A stretch of DNA of 64,000 nucleotides. Source: Verrucomicrobiales bacterium. GTDB lineage: Bacteria > Verrucomicrobiota > Verrucomicrobiia > Limisphaerales > J093. Made by a program: the position numbers and the translations under genes. Below the pieces are notes generated by a model, which saw only the letters and a program-made list of their open reading frames with translations, was not told the origin of the DNA and did no database searches. The stretch covers positions 372,001 to 436,000 of the forward strand of contig JACKPW010000001.1 in the NCBI GenBank assembly GCA_024233215.1, written 5' to 3'. Positions 32,131-41,051 of the stretch are shown piece after piece (the stretch's first letter is position 1; each line of letters starts with the position of its first letter).

Positions 32131-33144
32131 TCAGCGAGGCAGCCCGCGACAGAGCTGGTCCATGAGGGCCAGGGTGTCCTGGGTGGTCTGATGGGTCAGA
32201 TGCAGATAGACCATGGTGGAGGTGATCTGCTTGTGGCCCAGAAGCCGCTGGATGGTGTGGAGATGGGCGCCGGCCTCAAGGAGGTGGGTTGCGAAGCTGT
32301 GACGAAGCGAATGCACCGAGGCGTCGGGGAGGTTCAACTGCTTGCGGGCGACGATGACGAGCCGTTGCAGAGAGGAGGGCGGCATGGGGCCGGTGGCCGC
32401 GTGCATGCGGGCGGCAACCGATTTGGGATCGCGATCCCCGCGGCCCACGTTGGGGAAGAGCAGGAGCGGGTGCCGGTGGAAGAGCCAGTAGCGGCGGAGT
32501 TCCTCCAGCAGACAGGTGGGCAACGGGACGACCCGGTCCTGATGACCCTTGCTCTGGCGGATGAGCAGCTTGTTTTCCGAACCGCGAACGTCGTGGATCG
32601 TGAGGCCGAGGCACTCGCTCAAGCGGAGGCCGCAGGCGTAGATGAGCTTGAGGGGCGTGCGATAGCGACGGAGGCGGACGTGGAGCAGGAGGTCACGGAC
32701 CTGGTCGCGGGTGAGGACCGCCGGGAGGGTGTCATGATCCTTGGCGCGGATCTGGCCGAAGACCTTCCAGTCGGCGTGTTCGAGCAGATCGACGAAGAAC
32801 ATGCGGGCGGCGGCGCGGGCCTGGCGGATGGTCTTGGGGAGCCAGTGCTTCCGGAGTTTGACGTGGAGGAAGTAGTCGCGGAGGCGGGCCTCGGAGAGGG
32901 AGGCGGGATCGGAGGCGAAATGCTCGTGGATGAGGCGGACCTGCCGGTAGTAGGCGTGGCGGGTGCGGTTGGCGTCGTAGCGGAGGGCAAGCAGGTCGGC
33001 AAAGCGACCCATCGACTTGTAGGGATGCCGGTAATCGACCGGGTTGACGTACTCGCGCCCGACCGTGCGGACGGCGGTGGGGTTGGAGTTGCGGTTGCGG
33101 TTGCGGTTTGAGAAACGCCCGGAGGCGTGAGGTGTTGTTTTCAT
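32131..33144 (-). CDS. Tyrosine recombinase of the IS91-like element, copy 2
   Basis: 337 residues from the ATG at 33144. It differs from copy 1 only near the N-terminus (MKTTPHASGRFSNRN instead of MKTTTHASGRSSNRN); the catalytic domain is the same. It lies 30 bp upstream of the transposase. Confidence 0.9.
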   Translation of the reverse strand: MKTTPHASGRFSNRNRNRNSNPTAVRTVGREYVNPVDYRHPYKSMGRFADLLALRYDANRTRHAYYRQVRLIHEHFASDPASLSEARLRDYFLHVKLRKHWLPKTIRQARAAARMFFVDLLEHADWKVFGQIRAKDHDTLPAVLTRDQVRDLLLHVRLRRYRTPLKLIYACGLRLSECLGLTIHDVRGSENKLLIRQSKGHQDRVVPLPTCLLEELRRYWLFHRHPLLLFPNVGRGDRDPKSVAARMHAATGPMPPSSLQRLVIVARKQLNLPDASVHSLRHSFATHLLEAGAHLHTIQRLLGHKQITSTMVYLHLTHQTTQDTLALMDQLCRGLPR

Positions 33145-33348
33145 CCGCGCCACCGTAGGAGGATCCCGCCGTGCCACTGACCGCAAAGCCGCGATCCGTT
33201 CCCAGCGCGCCCGATCCCCATCGCCGCGTAGCGGCTTCGTTCGACCCGACCAGAGGAGAGCGCCGGTGGACAATTCAAATGCTCCCAGTAGGCCGCCGTC
33301 GGTCAGGTGACCGTTGTGCTGGAAAGCTGGTGCCGTTGTGAACGCTGC

Positions 33349-33388
33349 TTGACAGGAAAGTGTCCATGGACAATATCCTGTCCATATG
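33349..33388 (+). promoter_or_regulatory. Promoter/operator of the toxin-antitoxin pair
   Basis: A -35-like TTGACA at 33349-33354 and a weak -10-like TATCCT at 33374-33379. A perfect 12-bp palindrome TGTCCATGGACA (33361-33372) lies between them, and a half-site TGTCCATA overlaps the antitoxin start. This is the usual autoregulatory layout of YefM/YoeB operons. Confidence 0.55.
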
Positions 33389-33649
33389 AAAGCAATCAGC
33401 TACACGGCAGCGAGAGAGAATCTCGCCGCGACCATGGACGAGGTCTGCAACGATCGTAGTCCCGTGGTGATCACCCGGAAGCGGGACCAGGCCGTGGTTC
33501 TCCTGTCCCTGGAGGACTACGAGTCCCTTGAGGAGACGGCATACCTGCTTCGCGTTCCCGCCAATGCCAAACGTCTGCAGGCCGCAATCGCTTCCTTGCA
33601 AGGTGGCAAGGGACTCGAAAGGGAACTTGTTGATCCTGGTAAGGCATGA
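33386..33649 (+). CDS. yefM: YefM-family antitoxin
   Basis: An 87-residue Phd/YefM protein. MKAISYTAARENLAATMDEV is the classic DNA-binding N-terminus, followed by VVITRKRDQAVVLLSLEDYE. The C-terminal part should bind and neutralise the toxin. It overlaps the toxin gene by 4 bp (ATGA), so the pair is translationally coupled. It probably represses the operon via the palindrome upstream. Confidence 0.92.
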   Translation: MKAISYTAARENLAATMDEVCNDRSPVVITRKRDQAVVLLSLEDYESLEETAYLLRVPANAKRLQAAIASLQGGKGLERELVDPGKA

Positions 33650-33906
33650 GGATCCTGTTCTCAGAGCAGGCTTGGGAGGATTACCAATACTGGCTTGCTA
33701 CGGACATGAAGTTGGTGAAGCGGATCAACCTGCTGATACGGGACACATGCCGGGATCACTTTCACGGCATTGGCAAGCCGGAGCCACTTCGCCATGTCCT
33801 GAAGGGATACTGGTCGAGGCGCATCAACGAAGAGCACCGAATGGTGTATCGCGTGGACGAGAATGTCTTGTTGCTGGCTCAGCTTCGTTACCATTACGAC
33901 GGCTAA
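33646..33906 (+). CDS. yoeB: YoeB-family mRNA-interferase toxin
   Basis: An 86-residue Txe/YoeB toxin of the RelE superfamily. FSEQAWEDYQYWLATD, LIRDTCRDHFHGIGKPEPL and the C-terminal RRINEEHRMVYRVDE with LRYHYDG match the family, including the conserved Glu/Arg/His/Tyr active-site set. It would cleave mRNA at the ribosome. Toxin-antitoxin pairs are common in chromosomal integrons, where they stabilise the array. No clear attC follows it. Confidence 0.92.
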   Translation: MRILFSEQAWEDYQYWLATDMKLVKRINLLIRDTCRDHFHGIGKPEPLRHVLKGYWSRRINEEHRMVYRVDENVLLLAQLRYHYDG

Positions 33907-34004
33907 GGCCGAACGATGGAGGGAGCATTGCCGCCGGAGGGCGGCCCTGAGGGGATCAAGCTGCGCGCGGCGACAACAACGCGCGAAAGGCGCATCCACC
34001 CATC

Positions 34005-34156
34005 AGCCCAGGGCAGCGCCTGGGAACGTGCGCCCTCCACACCTGACAAGCCCTGAAAGGGCGATACCCGGCATGTCGCGAGCCGGCCCCGAAGTTATGC
34101 CCCTTCAGGGCGTTGCCCGTGGTTTGGCCCGGGTTCCCAGGGCGTCGCCATGGGCT
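34005..34156. repeat. AGCCCAGGGC palindromic repeat
   Basis: A 152-bp element in the gene-free gap after the toxin. Outer arms are AGCCCAGGGCAGCGCCTGGG and CCCAGGGCGTCGCCATGGGCT. Inner arms include CCTGAAAGGGCG and CCCCTTCAGGGCG. Same overall size as the other palindromic families. Confidence 0.6.
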
Positions 34157-34213
34157 GGAGACTCGCTGCGCCGTTGGCGCGCACGATGGCGCAAGTCGGC
34201 CGGGTTCACGTGA

Positions 34214-34402
34214 CGCGCCCGACCGTGCGGACGGCGGTGGGGTTGGAGTTGCGGTTGCGGTTGCGGCTTGAGCGACGCCCGGAGGCGTGAGTTGGTGTTT
34301 TCATCCGCGCCACCGTAGGAGGATCCCGCCGTGCCACTGACCGCAAAGCCGCGATCCCTTCCCAGCGCGCCCGATCCCCATCGCCGCGCGGCGGCTTCGT
34401 TC
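34214..34402 (-). mobile_element. Remnant of the IS91-like element (right end only)
   Basis: A 189-bp stretch matching the last part of copies 1 and 2: the microsatellite, the first codons of the tyrosine recombinase and the region up to GCGGCTTCGTTC. The frame ends after ~24 recombinase codons. The right flank (GCAAATCAGG) differs from both full copies, which helps fix the element's boundary. The 34403-34469 stretch holds only a short CGACC/GGTCG inverted repeat. Confidence 0.75.
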
Positions 34403-34469
34403 GCAAATCAGGGCGACCCGCCGGCTTGCGACAGGTCGCCCTGGTGGTTGTCAGTTTCGTGCGAATGCA

Positions 34470-36440
34470 CTAGCGCAAGCGGCGCAGCAGGTCCTGGGCG
34501 CGCTTGACGGTGGCCTCGTTCTTCGATTCGGAGATCGCCTCCTGCAATGCGGCCCGCCGGGTTTCCCGCGACACGTTGGGGATGTCCCGCCCCGCCAGAC
34601 TGACGAGCGCCGACAAGGCGGTCTCGGCATCGTCTGAACTGCGGCTGAGTTCCCGCAGCGCGTCCAGCGAGGCGGCGGCCGGAATGGCTCCGAGCACCGA
34701 GATGGCCGACTGCCGTTCCTCGGGCTGTTTGAACTCGGCCATCAAGGCGAGCACCATCTCCGCCCGCTTCGGATCGCTCAGTTGCGAATCCGCCTGCACG
34801 TATTGCAGGTAGCCGCGGAAACCGAGCACCTGGTGGGACCGTTTCGTGCCGGAACGCGCCAGAGCCAGCAACGGCTCGGCCACGGCGACGTCGTCAGGCC
34901 AGTTGCCCGCCCAGGTTGAAAGGGCGCGCACCGCCTCGTCCTGGACCTCCCCGTTCGCGTCCTTCAGGGCAGCCACCACCGCCGCCACGGCCTCGCCGCC
35001 GCCCACACTCGCCAGTGCGTGAATGGCAGTGATCCGCAGCGCCGGCTCGCTCCGGCGGGTCAACGGCATCAGGTGGGACACGCAGCCTGCGCCCGCCCGA
35101 CTGGCCACCGACAACAGCGCCTCCTCGTACTCGGACCGGAGTCCGGCATCGGTGGTCTGCTCCACCTGGTTGACCAGCAGCTTCACCTCGTTCTCCCCAC
35201 CCAACAGGCCCAGGGCCGTCAGCGCCGAATCGCGCACCACCGCATCCTTGTCGGTCGCACTCAGGTTGATCTCCGGGACCGCTGCATGAATCTGTCGTAG
35301 CGCGCACACTTCGATCAGGGCGGCCCGCTCGCCACCGCGGGAGGCCGGGAGGCGGCCGGTCAAGGTCGGGTCGATGTCCGTGCCGGCCAGTCGCACCAGG
35401 GTTTCAACTGCGGCGGCGGAAAGGGCCTTGTCCGGTGCCGCCGCGGCCCCGAGCAGCACGGGAATGCTCGTGGCGTTGCCAATGTTCTCCAGCGCCTGCA
35501 CCGCCACCAACCGCACCGGCGGGCTGCCCTTCTCCGCTGCCGCAGTGACCGCCGGCAACACGGCGGCGTCCTGCCGGTCCGCCACTGCGAGCAGGAGGTA
35601 CGGAGCGCGATCCGCGGCCGCCGTCCCCACCTCGTCCGCAAGCGCCTTGGTGATCTCCACGCCGGGCAGCTCCCGCGCCGTCCGCAGGCCGATTCCCAGG
35701 AAGGCCTTGTCGGCGGAACGCAACTGTTCGAGAAGCAGCGGGAGTCCCTCGGCGCCGCGGGCCAGAATCGCCCCGCGCGTGGCCTCCAGCAGGCGTTGTT
35801 CCGGCACGTCGGTGTCCCGAACCGTGTCGTATACCCGCACGGCCCTCGCGCCGTTGCCGGCCGCGAGCATGCGCTCGGCCAGCAGCATCGCGCCGCGGGC
35901 GACGGCGGAGCGAACCTCCATTCGACGATCCCCCAGCGCGGCTTGCAGGGCTCGCATCGCGCCGCGGCCCCCGGTGTGCCCCAACGCCAGGCCGGCCGCC
36001 GAGGCCACATCAACGTCCGTGGATTTCAGCAACTCCACGAGGGCCGGAACCGCTGCGCGATCCTGCCGCACGCCGATGGAATTGATCGTGCCGACCAACA
36101 GCCGGCCCTCGAGCTTTGGAAGGGCATCGCGAAGAGCTGCCGAAGCCGCATCACCGGGGATGGCTTCCAGGGGGATGCGGGCCCAGGACGCCAGTTCCGG
36201 GTCCAGCAGCAGCGGCGCCAGTTCCGGCACCGCAGTCTCGCTCCCCCAGACGGTGAGCAGCTTGCAGGCCACGCCTTTCTCACCCTTGGGAGCGTCCGAT
36301 TTCAACACCGCAAGCAACTCGCGCTCCTTGTCGGCCGCATCCGCGGCGCGCGTCGACGGTACCACCGCCGTGAACGCCACGGTCAACGCTGCCAGAGCAC
36401 CCAGCCAACCGTTCCAGATTCGTGTTTCGCGCTTCATCAT
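34470..36440 (-). CDS. Secreted HEAT-repeat protein
   Basis: A 656-residue protein from tandem ATGs at 36440/36437, preceded by a good Shine-Dalgarno (AGGAGA). The signal peptide is WLGALAALTVAFTAVVPSTRA. The rest is a solenoid of HEAT/PBS-lyase-like repeats (for example AAVPALVELLKSTDVDVASA, AMRALQAALGDRRMEVRSAV, AVAAVVAALKDANGEVQDEA). Such domains are protein-protein scaffolds. The gene follows a Tat-exported oxidoreductase on the same strand with a 43-bp gap, so both probably act in the periplasm as one unit; the partner is unknown. Confidence 0.85.
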   Translation of the reverse strand: MMKRETRIWNGWLGALAALTVAFTAVVPSTRAADAADKERELLAVLKSDAPKGEKGVACKLLTVWGSETAVPELAPLLLDPELASWARIPLEAIPGDAASAALRDALPKLEGRLLVGTINSIGVRQDRAAVPALVELLKSTDVDVASAAGLALGHTGGRGAMRALQAALGDRRMEVRSAVARGAMLLAERMLAAGNGARAVRVYDTVRDTDVPEQRLLEATRGAILARGAEGLPLLLEQLRSADKAFLGIGLRTARELPGVEITKALADEVGTAAADRAPYLLLAVADRQDAAVLPAVTAAAEKGSPPVRLVAVQALENIGNATSIPVLLGAAAAPDKALSAAAVETLVRLAGTDIDPTLTGRLPASRGGERAALIEVCALRQIHAAVPEINLSATDKDAVVRDSALTALGLLGGENEVKLLVNQVEQTTDAGLRSEYEEALLSVASRAGAGCVSHLMPLTRRSEPALRITAIHALASVGGGEAVAAVVAALKDANGEVQDEAVRALSTWAGNWPDDVAVAEPLLALARSGTKRSHQVLGFRGYLQYVQADSQLSDPKRAEMVLALMAEFKQPEERQSAISVLGAIPAAASLDALRELSRSSDDAETALSALVSLAGRDIPNVSRETRRAALQEAISESKNEATVKRAQDLLRRLR

Positions 36441-36483
36441 GTGTTTCTCCTTCGTATGAGGCATTTGTGGGTCGGTCGCGGGT

Positions 36484-37818
36484 TCAGAGACTCCAGGGTT
36501 CGCGCAGGGCTTCCGAACGCAGCCGGTTGGCCCGCTCGTCGTCGATGAACTCATGCTTCTCCGGGTCATAATTGACCTTTCGACCAAGGAACAGCGAGAT
36601 GTTCGCCGCGTGGCAGGTGATGTGGGAATTGCACGCCACCTCGGCGTTGGCCCGCGTATTGCCCCGGGTCTTCACGCAGTCGAGGAAGTTGCGCACGTGG
36701 AAATCCGCCGGATACCCACCGATCTTCTTGCCCCGTCCCACCAGCAGTTCGTCCGAACTCGCCGCGATGTCGGCACCGTCCGCCGTTTCCACCCAGCCTT
36801 TGTCCCCCTCGTACCGCACCGGGCAGGACCCCAGCGGCAGCCAGCCGTCGTCGCGAATCACCAGGCGAACCCCGTTGGCGTAGCGCGCCTGAACCCGGTT
36901 GTTGACCGGCTCATATTCGACCGCGGAGGTGTGATCCATCCCGGCCCCCCACTGGGCGAGGTCCACACAGTGCGAACCCCATTCCAACACACCGCCGCCG
37001 ACGAGTCCCCCGCCCTTTTCGAAGTTGAAACCGTCGAGCAGCTTCTGATTGAACGGCCGCCAGGCCGCCGGGCCAAGGTAGGTGTCCCAATCGATGTAAT
37101 CCTTGTCGGGCTCCGGTTCGGCGGGCAGCCACCCGCTGGTCTTCGTCTGCAAACCGGCGGGCTGGGCATGCACGGTGTGCAGTTTGCCGAGCCGGCCGCT
37201 CAGCGCGAGGTGGGCGGCAAACGCGAAATTTGGAAGGCTGCGCCGCTGGGTGCCCGCCTGGAAGACCCGCCCGGTACGGCGCATCGTGTCCCGGAGGATC
37301 AGGCTCTGCTCGATGTTCTTGGTGCAGGGCTTTTCGCAGTACATGTCCTTGCCGGCATTCGCGGTCAGGCAGGCCGCGGTGCAGTGCCAGTTGGGGCCGG
37401 TAGCGATCAAGACGGCGTCGATGTCCCGCCGGGCCAGCAGCTCCCGGAGATCCCGATACATCGCGCAATTGCTGTCGCCGTTCTTCTCGTCGATCCGGCG
37501 TTTCACCGCCTCGCGCCGAGCCTGTTTCACATCGGCCACTGCCACGAAATGCGCGTCCGGTTCCTGGAGGAAGACGCCGAGATCATACCACCCGCGGTTG
37601 CCAATACCGATGGCGCCCATCGTGATGCGCTCGCTCGGAGCCACCCCGCCGCTGCCCAGGACCGTGGCGGGAACGATCTGCGGCATCAGCATCAGGCCCC
37701 CCGCCTTGACGGTGGCACTGAGAAAACGGCGACGGTGGATGCCGTTAAGGACGGACGGCGCTTTTCTGCGATGGGAACTGTTCGATGGTGTGTTCATGGG
37801 AGGATTCATTGCTGTCAT
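36484..37818 (-). CDS. Tat-exported Gfo/Idh/MocA oxidoreductase
   Basis: 444 residues. A twin-arginine signal (HRRRFLSATVKAGGLMLMPQ) precedes the NAD(P)-binding Rossmann domain (MGAIGIGNRG). The conserved EKPCTKNIEQS loop supplies the family lysine, and the C-terminal domain has GGGLVGGGVLEWGSHCVDLA. These enzymes oxidise or rearrange sugars, with the cofactor bound before Tat export. ATGs at 37818, 37809 and 37797 are all possible starts. Next to the HEAT-repeat gene, typical of secreted sugar-processing loci in this phylum. Confidence 0.9.
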   Translation of the reverse strand: MTAMNPPMNTPSNSSHRRKAPSVLNGIHRRRFLSATVKAGGLMLMPQIVPATVLGSGGVAPSERITMGAIGIGNRGWYDLGVFLQEPDAHFVAVADVKQARREAVKRRIDEKNGDSNCAMYRDLRELLARRDIDAVLIATGPNWHCTAACLTANAGKDMYCEKPCTKNIEQSLILRDTMRRTGRVFQAGTQRRSLPNFAFAAHLALSGRLGKLHTVHAQPAGLQTKTSGWLPAEPEPDKDYIDWDTYLGPAAWRPFNQKLLDGFNFEKGGGLVGGGVLEWGSHCVDLAQWGAGMDHTSAVEYEPVNNRVQARYANGVRLVIRDDGWLPLGSCPVRYEGDKGWVETADGADIAASSDELLVGRGKKIGGYPADFHVRNFLDCVKTRGNTRANAEVACNSHITCHAANISLFLGRKVNYDPEKHEFIDDERANRLRSEALREPWSL

Positions 37819-38142
37819 GCACTCGGCATTCTCAAACGAGAGAGCTGTGTTGCCATCAAGCTTACCGCGGCCGGCCTTTCGCCGTCACTGGTGAAGTGAA
37901 CCCAATCTCACTTCGATTCGCTGGCCGGCGTGCCACCCGGTCACGTCGGCATCGATCCCACTCAAAGGGATTCCGGAGGAACGAGGGCCTGTGGGCCAGC
38001 TGCGTCGCCGAAACCGTAGGTCAGGGCCGCGACCACGTACATGGGGAGCGGCTGTCAAAGGCCCCGAAGCGGCGAATTTCACCAGGATTTTCAGTTTCCT
38101 CTTGCCTTTTGCCTTTGCTGATGGTGAACCAATGAGACGCTT
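37819..38142. other. Gene-free gap between divergent genes
   Basis: About 320 bp separating the leftward oxidoreductase and the rightward korA-like gene. It must hold both promoters, but I see no convincing boxes, repeat family or small gene. Confidence 0.4.
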
Positions 38143-39996
38143 ATGCAGACACACGACGCTGCCGGAAAGGAACTCCGGGAGGTAAGTCAGGCCACGGTTC
38201 GCTTCGCCGGTGATTCCGGCGATGGCATGCAACTTGTGGGCACCCAGTTCGCCGATCTCTCATCCCTGGTCGGCAACGCCATCCGCACCATCCCCGATTA
38301 CCCCGCCGAGATCCGCGCCCCCGCGGGATCGCTGGGTGGCGTGAGCGGGTATCAATTGAATTTCGCCGACGAGGAGGTCTCCACCCCCGGCGATGCCCCG
38401 TATGTCCTGGTGGCCATGAACCCCGCGGCCCTCAAGGTGAACCTCAGGGACGTCCAGACCGGGGGGGTGATCATCCTGAACACGGATGAGTTCAACGAAG
38501 CCAACCTCACCAAGGCCCGTTATGAATCGAATCCTCTGGAGGACGATTCCCTCAGCGATTACCAGGTCATTCCGGTGCCGATGACCCGGTTGAACGACGA
38601 GGCCACCAAGGACTCCGAACTCCCGGGGCGGGACCGCGCCCGCTGCAAGAACTTCTTCGCGCTGGGGATCGCCCTCTGGCTGTATGACCGGCCGATGCAA
38701 CCGGTGCTGGAGTGGTTGATGCACAAGTTCGGCAAGAAGACCGCCGTGCTGACCGCCAACGCGCGCTCCCTCCGGGCCGGCTACAACTTCGCCAATACCA
38801 CGGAGCTGATGCGGGTGCACTATCGGGTGGCTCCCGCCAAGCTGCCCAAGGGGCGCTACCGCCGCGTCAATGGCAACGAAGCCGCCGCCATGGGACTGGT
38901 GGTGGCCTCCTGCCGGGCGGAACGGCCCCTGGTCTACGCCAGTTACCCGATTACCCCGGCCAGCGAGATCCTCCAGGAACTCTCGAGGCACAAGAATTTC
39001 GACGTGCGCACCATCCAGTGCGAGGACGAGATCGCAGCCTGCTGCGCGGCGCTGGGAGCCTCGTTCGCCGGCTGCATCGGCGCCACCGGCACCAGCGGTC
39101 CGGGTCTGGCGTTGAAGGCCGAAGCCCTCGGCCTCGCGGTCATGACCGAGTTGCCCCTGGTGCTCGTCAATGTCCAGCGCGCCGGCCCCAGCACCGGGTT
39201 GCCCACCAAGACCGAGCAGGCCGACCTCCTGATGGCGCTGCACGGCCGACACGGCGAAGCTCCGGCGGTGGTGCTCGCCCCGTCCTCGCCGGGCGACTGC
39301 TTCTGGGTCGCCTATGAAGCCGTTCGCCTCGCCACCAAGTACATGACCCCGGTGCTGGTGCTGAGCGACGGATTCCTGGCCAACAGCGCCGAGGCCTTCG
39401 CGATTCCCGAGGTCAAGGATCTCCCGGAGATCGCCGTGGCTTCGGTTCCGGAGAATCAGGCGGATTTCGCACCTTACCGCCGCGATCCGAAGACCCTTTC
39501 CCGACCTTGGGCCATGCCCGGCACGGCCGGACTTCAGCATCGCATCGGGGGCCTCGAGAAACAGGAACTCACGGGGGCGGTCAGCTACGACGGCGCCAAC
39601 CACCGGCGCATGATCGAACAGCGCAATCGCAAGATCTCCGGCATCGCCGCCGACATTCCCCCGGCCAGGGTGGAGGGGGACGATTCCGGCGACCTGCTGC
39701 TGGTCGGTTGGGGCAGCACCTGCGGCGCCATCAAGGCGGCGGTCCGCTCGGCCCGCGCCGAGGGACATTCCGTATCGCACCTTCACCTCCGACATCTGAA
39801 TCCCCTGCCCCAGGGATTGGGAGAAGCCCTCAAGCGCTTCCGCAAGGTGCTTGTGCCGGAAAACAACCTCGGGCAATTGTGCTCGGTCCTTCGCTCCGAG
39901 TTCCTCGTGGATGCCCGACCGCTTCCCAGCATGGAGGGACGCCCCTTCCTGATTCGCGAAATCCGCAACGCCATTGAAGAAGCTTTGAACCAATGA
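38143..39996 (+). CDS. korA: 2-oxoacid:ferredoxin oxidoreductase, gamma-alpha subunit (KorA type)
   Basis: 617 residues. The N-terminal ~190 residues are the gamma domain (VRFAGDSGDGMQLVGTQFAD, RAPAGSLGGVSGYQLNF), fused to the alpha domain (~215-617) with YASYPITPASEILQELS, CEDEIAACCAALGASFAG and GATGTSGPGLALKAE. This fused layout is that of the 2-oxoglutarate:ferredoxin oxidoreductase (KorA). With the beta subunit it would make acyl-CoA, CO2 and reduced ferredoxin, in the cytoplasm. It overlaps korB by ATGA. The exact 2-oxoacid is inferred from the family. Confidence 0.88.
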   Translation: MQTHDAAGKELREVSQATVRFAGDSGDGMQLVGTQFADLSSLVGNAIRTIPDYPAEIRAPAGSLGGVSGYQLNFADEEVSTPGDAPYVLVAMNPAALKVNLRDVQTGGVIILNTDEFNEANLTKARYESNPLEDDSLSDYQVIPVPMTRLNDEATKDSELPGRDRARCKNFFALGIALWLYDRPMQPVLEWLMHKFGKKTAVLTANARSLRAGYNFANTTELMRVHYRVAPAKLPKGRYRRVNGNEAAAMGLVVASCRAERPLVYASYPITPASEILQELSRHKNFDVRTIQCEDEIAACCAALGASFAGCIGATGTSGPGLALKAEALGLAVMTELPLVLVNVQRAGPSTGLPTKTEQADLLMALHGRHGEAPAVVLAPSSPGDCFWVAYEAVRLATKYMTPVLVLSDGFLANSAEAFAIPEVKDLPEIAVASVPENQADFAPYRRDPKTLSRPWAMPGTAGLQHRIGGLEKQELTGAVSYDGANHRRMIEQRNRKISGIAADIPPARVEGDDSGDLLLVGWGSTCGAIKAAVRSARAEGHSVSHLHLRHLNPLPQGLGEALKRFRKVLVPENNLGQLCSVLRSEFLVDARPLPSMEGRPFLIREIRNAIEEALNQ

Positions 39997-41045
39997 ACGA
40001 CACCTGCTGCCCCCCCACTCAGGCGCCCGAGCCTGCCCCGTCGCTGACCCGCAAGGACTTCCAGACCCCGCAGGAAGTGCGCTGGTGCCCGGGCTGCGGT
40101 GACTACGGCATTCTGAACGTCACCCAGCGGGTCCTCGCCGCCCAGGGCATCCCGCCCCACAAGGTCGTCTTTGTGTCGGGCATTGGCTGCTCCTCCCGGT
40201 TCCCCTACTACGTCAACACCTACGGCTTCCACTCGATCCACGGCCGCGCCCCCGCCATCGCCACCGGTGTCAAGTGCGCCAACCCGGATCTCCAGGTCTG
40301 GGTGGTGACCGGCGACGGCGACGGGCTGTCCATTGGCACCAACCACCTGATCCATGCCATCCGCCGTAATCTGGACATCAACATCCTGCTGTTCAACAAC
40401 CGGATCTACGGCCTGACCAAGGGGCAGTACTCCCCGACCTCGGAACTTGGCAAGCGCACCAAGACCTCGCCGGATGGCACCATTGAGCGGCCCATCTGGC
40501 CCGTGCGAACCGCGCTGGCCGGTCAGGCCACCTTTGTGGCCCGCACCGTTTACAGCGATCCCAACCACATGGCGACCACCCTCGAAGCCGCCGCCCGCCA
40601 TCGCGGCACCGCCTTCGTCGAAATCCTCCAGAACTGCAATGTCTTCAACGACGGCGCGTTCGACCACGAGGCCGACCGCAAGAAGACGGACGAGCAACGG
40701 ATCTTCCTTGAGGACGGCAAACCGGTGCGCTTCGGCAAGGATGGTTGCAAGGGGATCCTCGTGGAAAACATGGAACCCGTCGTGGTGGACCTGCCCCCCG
40801 GCGGCGAACCGCCTCCCGGATCCACCCTCATTCACAACACCAAGGCAGTGTCTCCCGCGCTGGGCGAACTCCTCGCCGCGCTCGTGCCCCCGAACTTCCC
40901 CATCGCCACGGGGGTGTTTCGCGACGTGGAACGGCCCATTTACGATCAGGAATTGCGGGGCCAGGTGGAGGCCGCGATCAGCAAGCAGGGCAAGGGAAGG
41001 ATCGAGGACCTCCTGAACAGCGGTACGACCTGGGAAGTCCGGTAA
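39993..41045 (+). CDS. korB: 2-oxoacid:ferredoxin oxidoreductase, beta subunit (KorB type)
   Basis: 350 residues. WCPGCGDYGI carries cysteines 32 and 35. The thiamine-diphosphate motif is GDGDGLSIGTNH near 107-118, followed by NNRIYGLTKGQYSPTS. A further cysteine lies in IGCSSRFPYY; together these resemble the cysteines holding the single [4Fe-4S] cluster in the family. No separate ferredoxin-like delta subunit is adjacent. Start overlaps korA by 4 bp. A histidine-kinase gene follows after 6 bp, so korAB and the two-component pair may be one transcript. Confidence 0.9.
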   Translation: MNDTCCPPTQAPEPAPSLTRKDFQTPQEVRWCPGCGDYGILNVTQRVLAAQGIPPHKVVFVSGIGCSSRFPYYVNTYGFHSIHGRAPAIATGVKCANPDLQVWVVTGDGDGLSIGTNHLIHAIRRNLDINILLFNNRIYGLTKGQYSPTSELGKRTKTSPDGTIERPIWPVRTALAGQATFVARTVYSDPNHMATTLEAAARHRGTAFVEILQNCNVFNDGAFDHEADRKKTDEQRIFLEDGKPVRFGKDGCKGILVENMEPVVVDLPPGGEPPPGSTLIHNTKAVSPALGELLAALVPPNFPIATGVFRDVERPIYDQELRGQVEAAISKQGKGRIEDLLNSGTTWEVR

Positions 41046-41051
41046 CGGACG

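Larger units (their letters stand above)
30718..33242 (-). mobile_element. IS91-like element, copy 2
   Basis: Same length and gene order as copy 1, exactly 4727 bp downstream of it. The two copies, with their preceding attC sites, form a direct repeat of about 2.6 kb. The right flank differs: after GCGGCTTCGTTC comes GACCCGACC instead of an attC-like hairpin. Confidence 0.8.

Noticed and set aside
33908..33916. GCCGAAC after the toxin gene as the R'' of another attC
   Set aside because: No complementary GTTCGGC lies upstream of the toxin-antitoxin pair, and no paired arms or R' core are evident. Probably chance.
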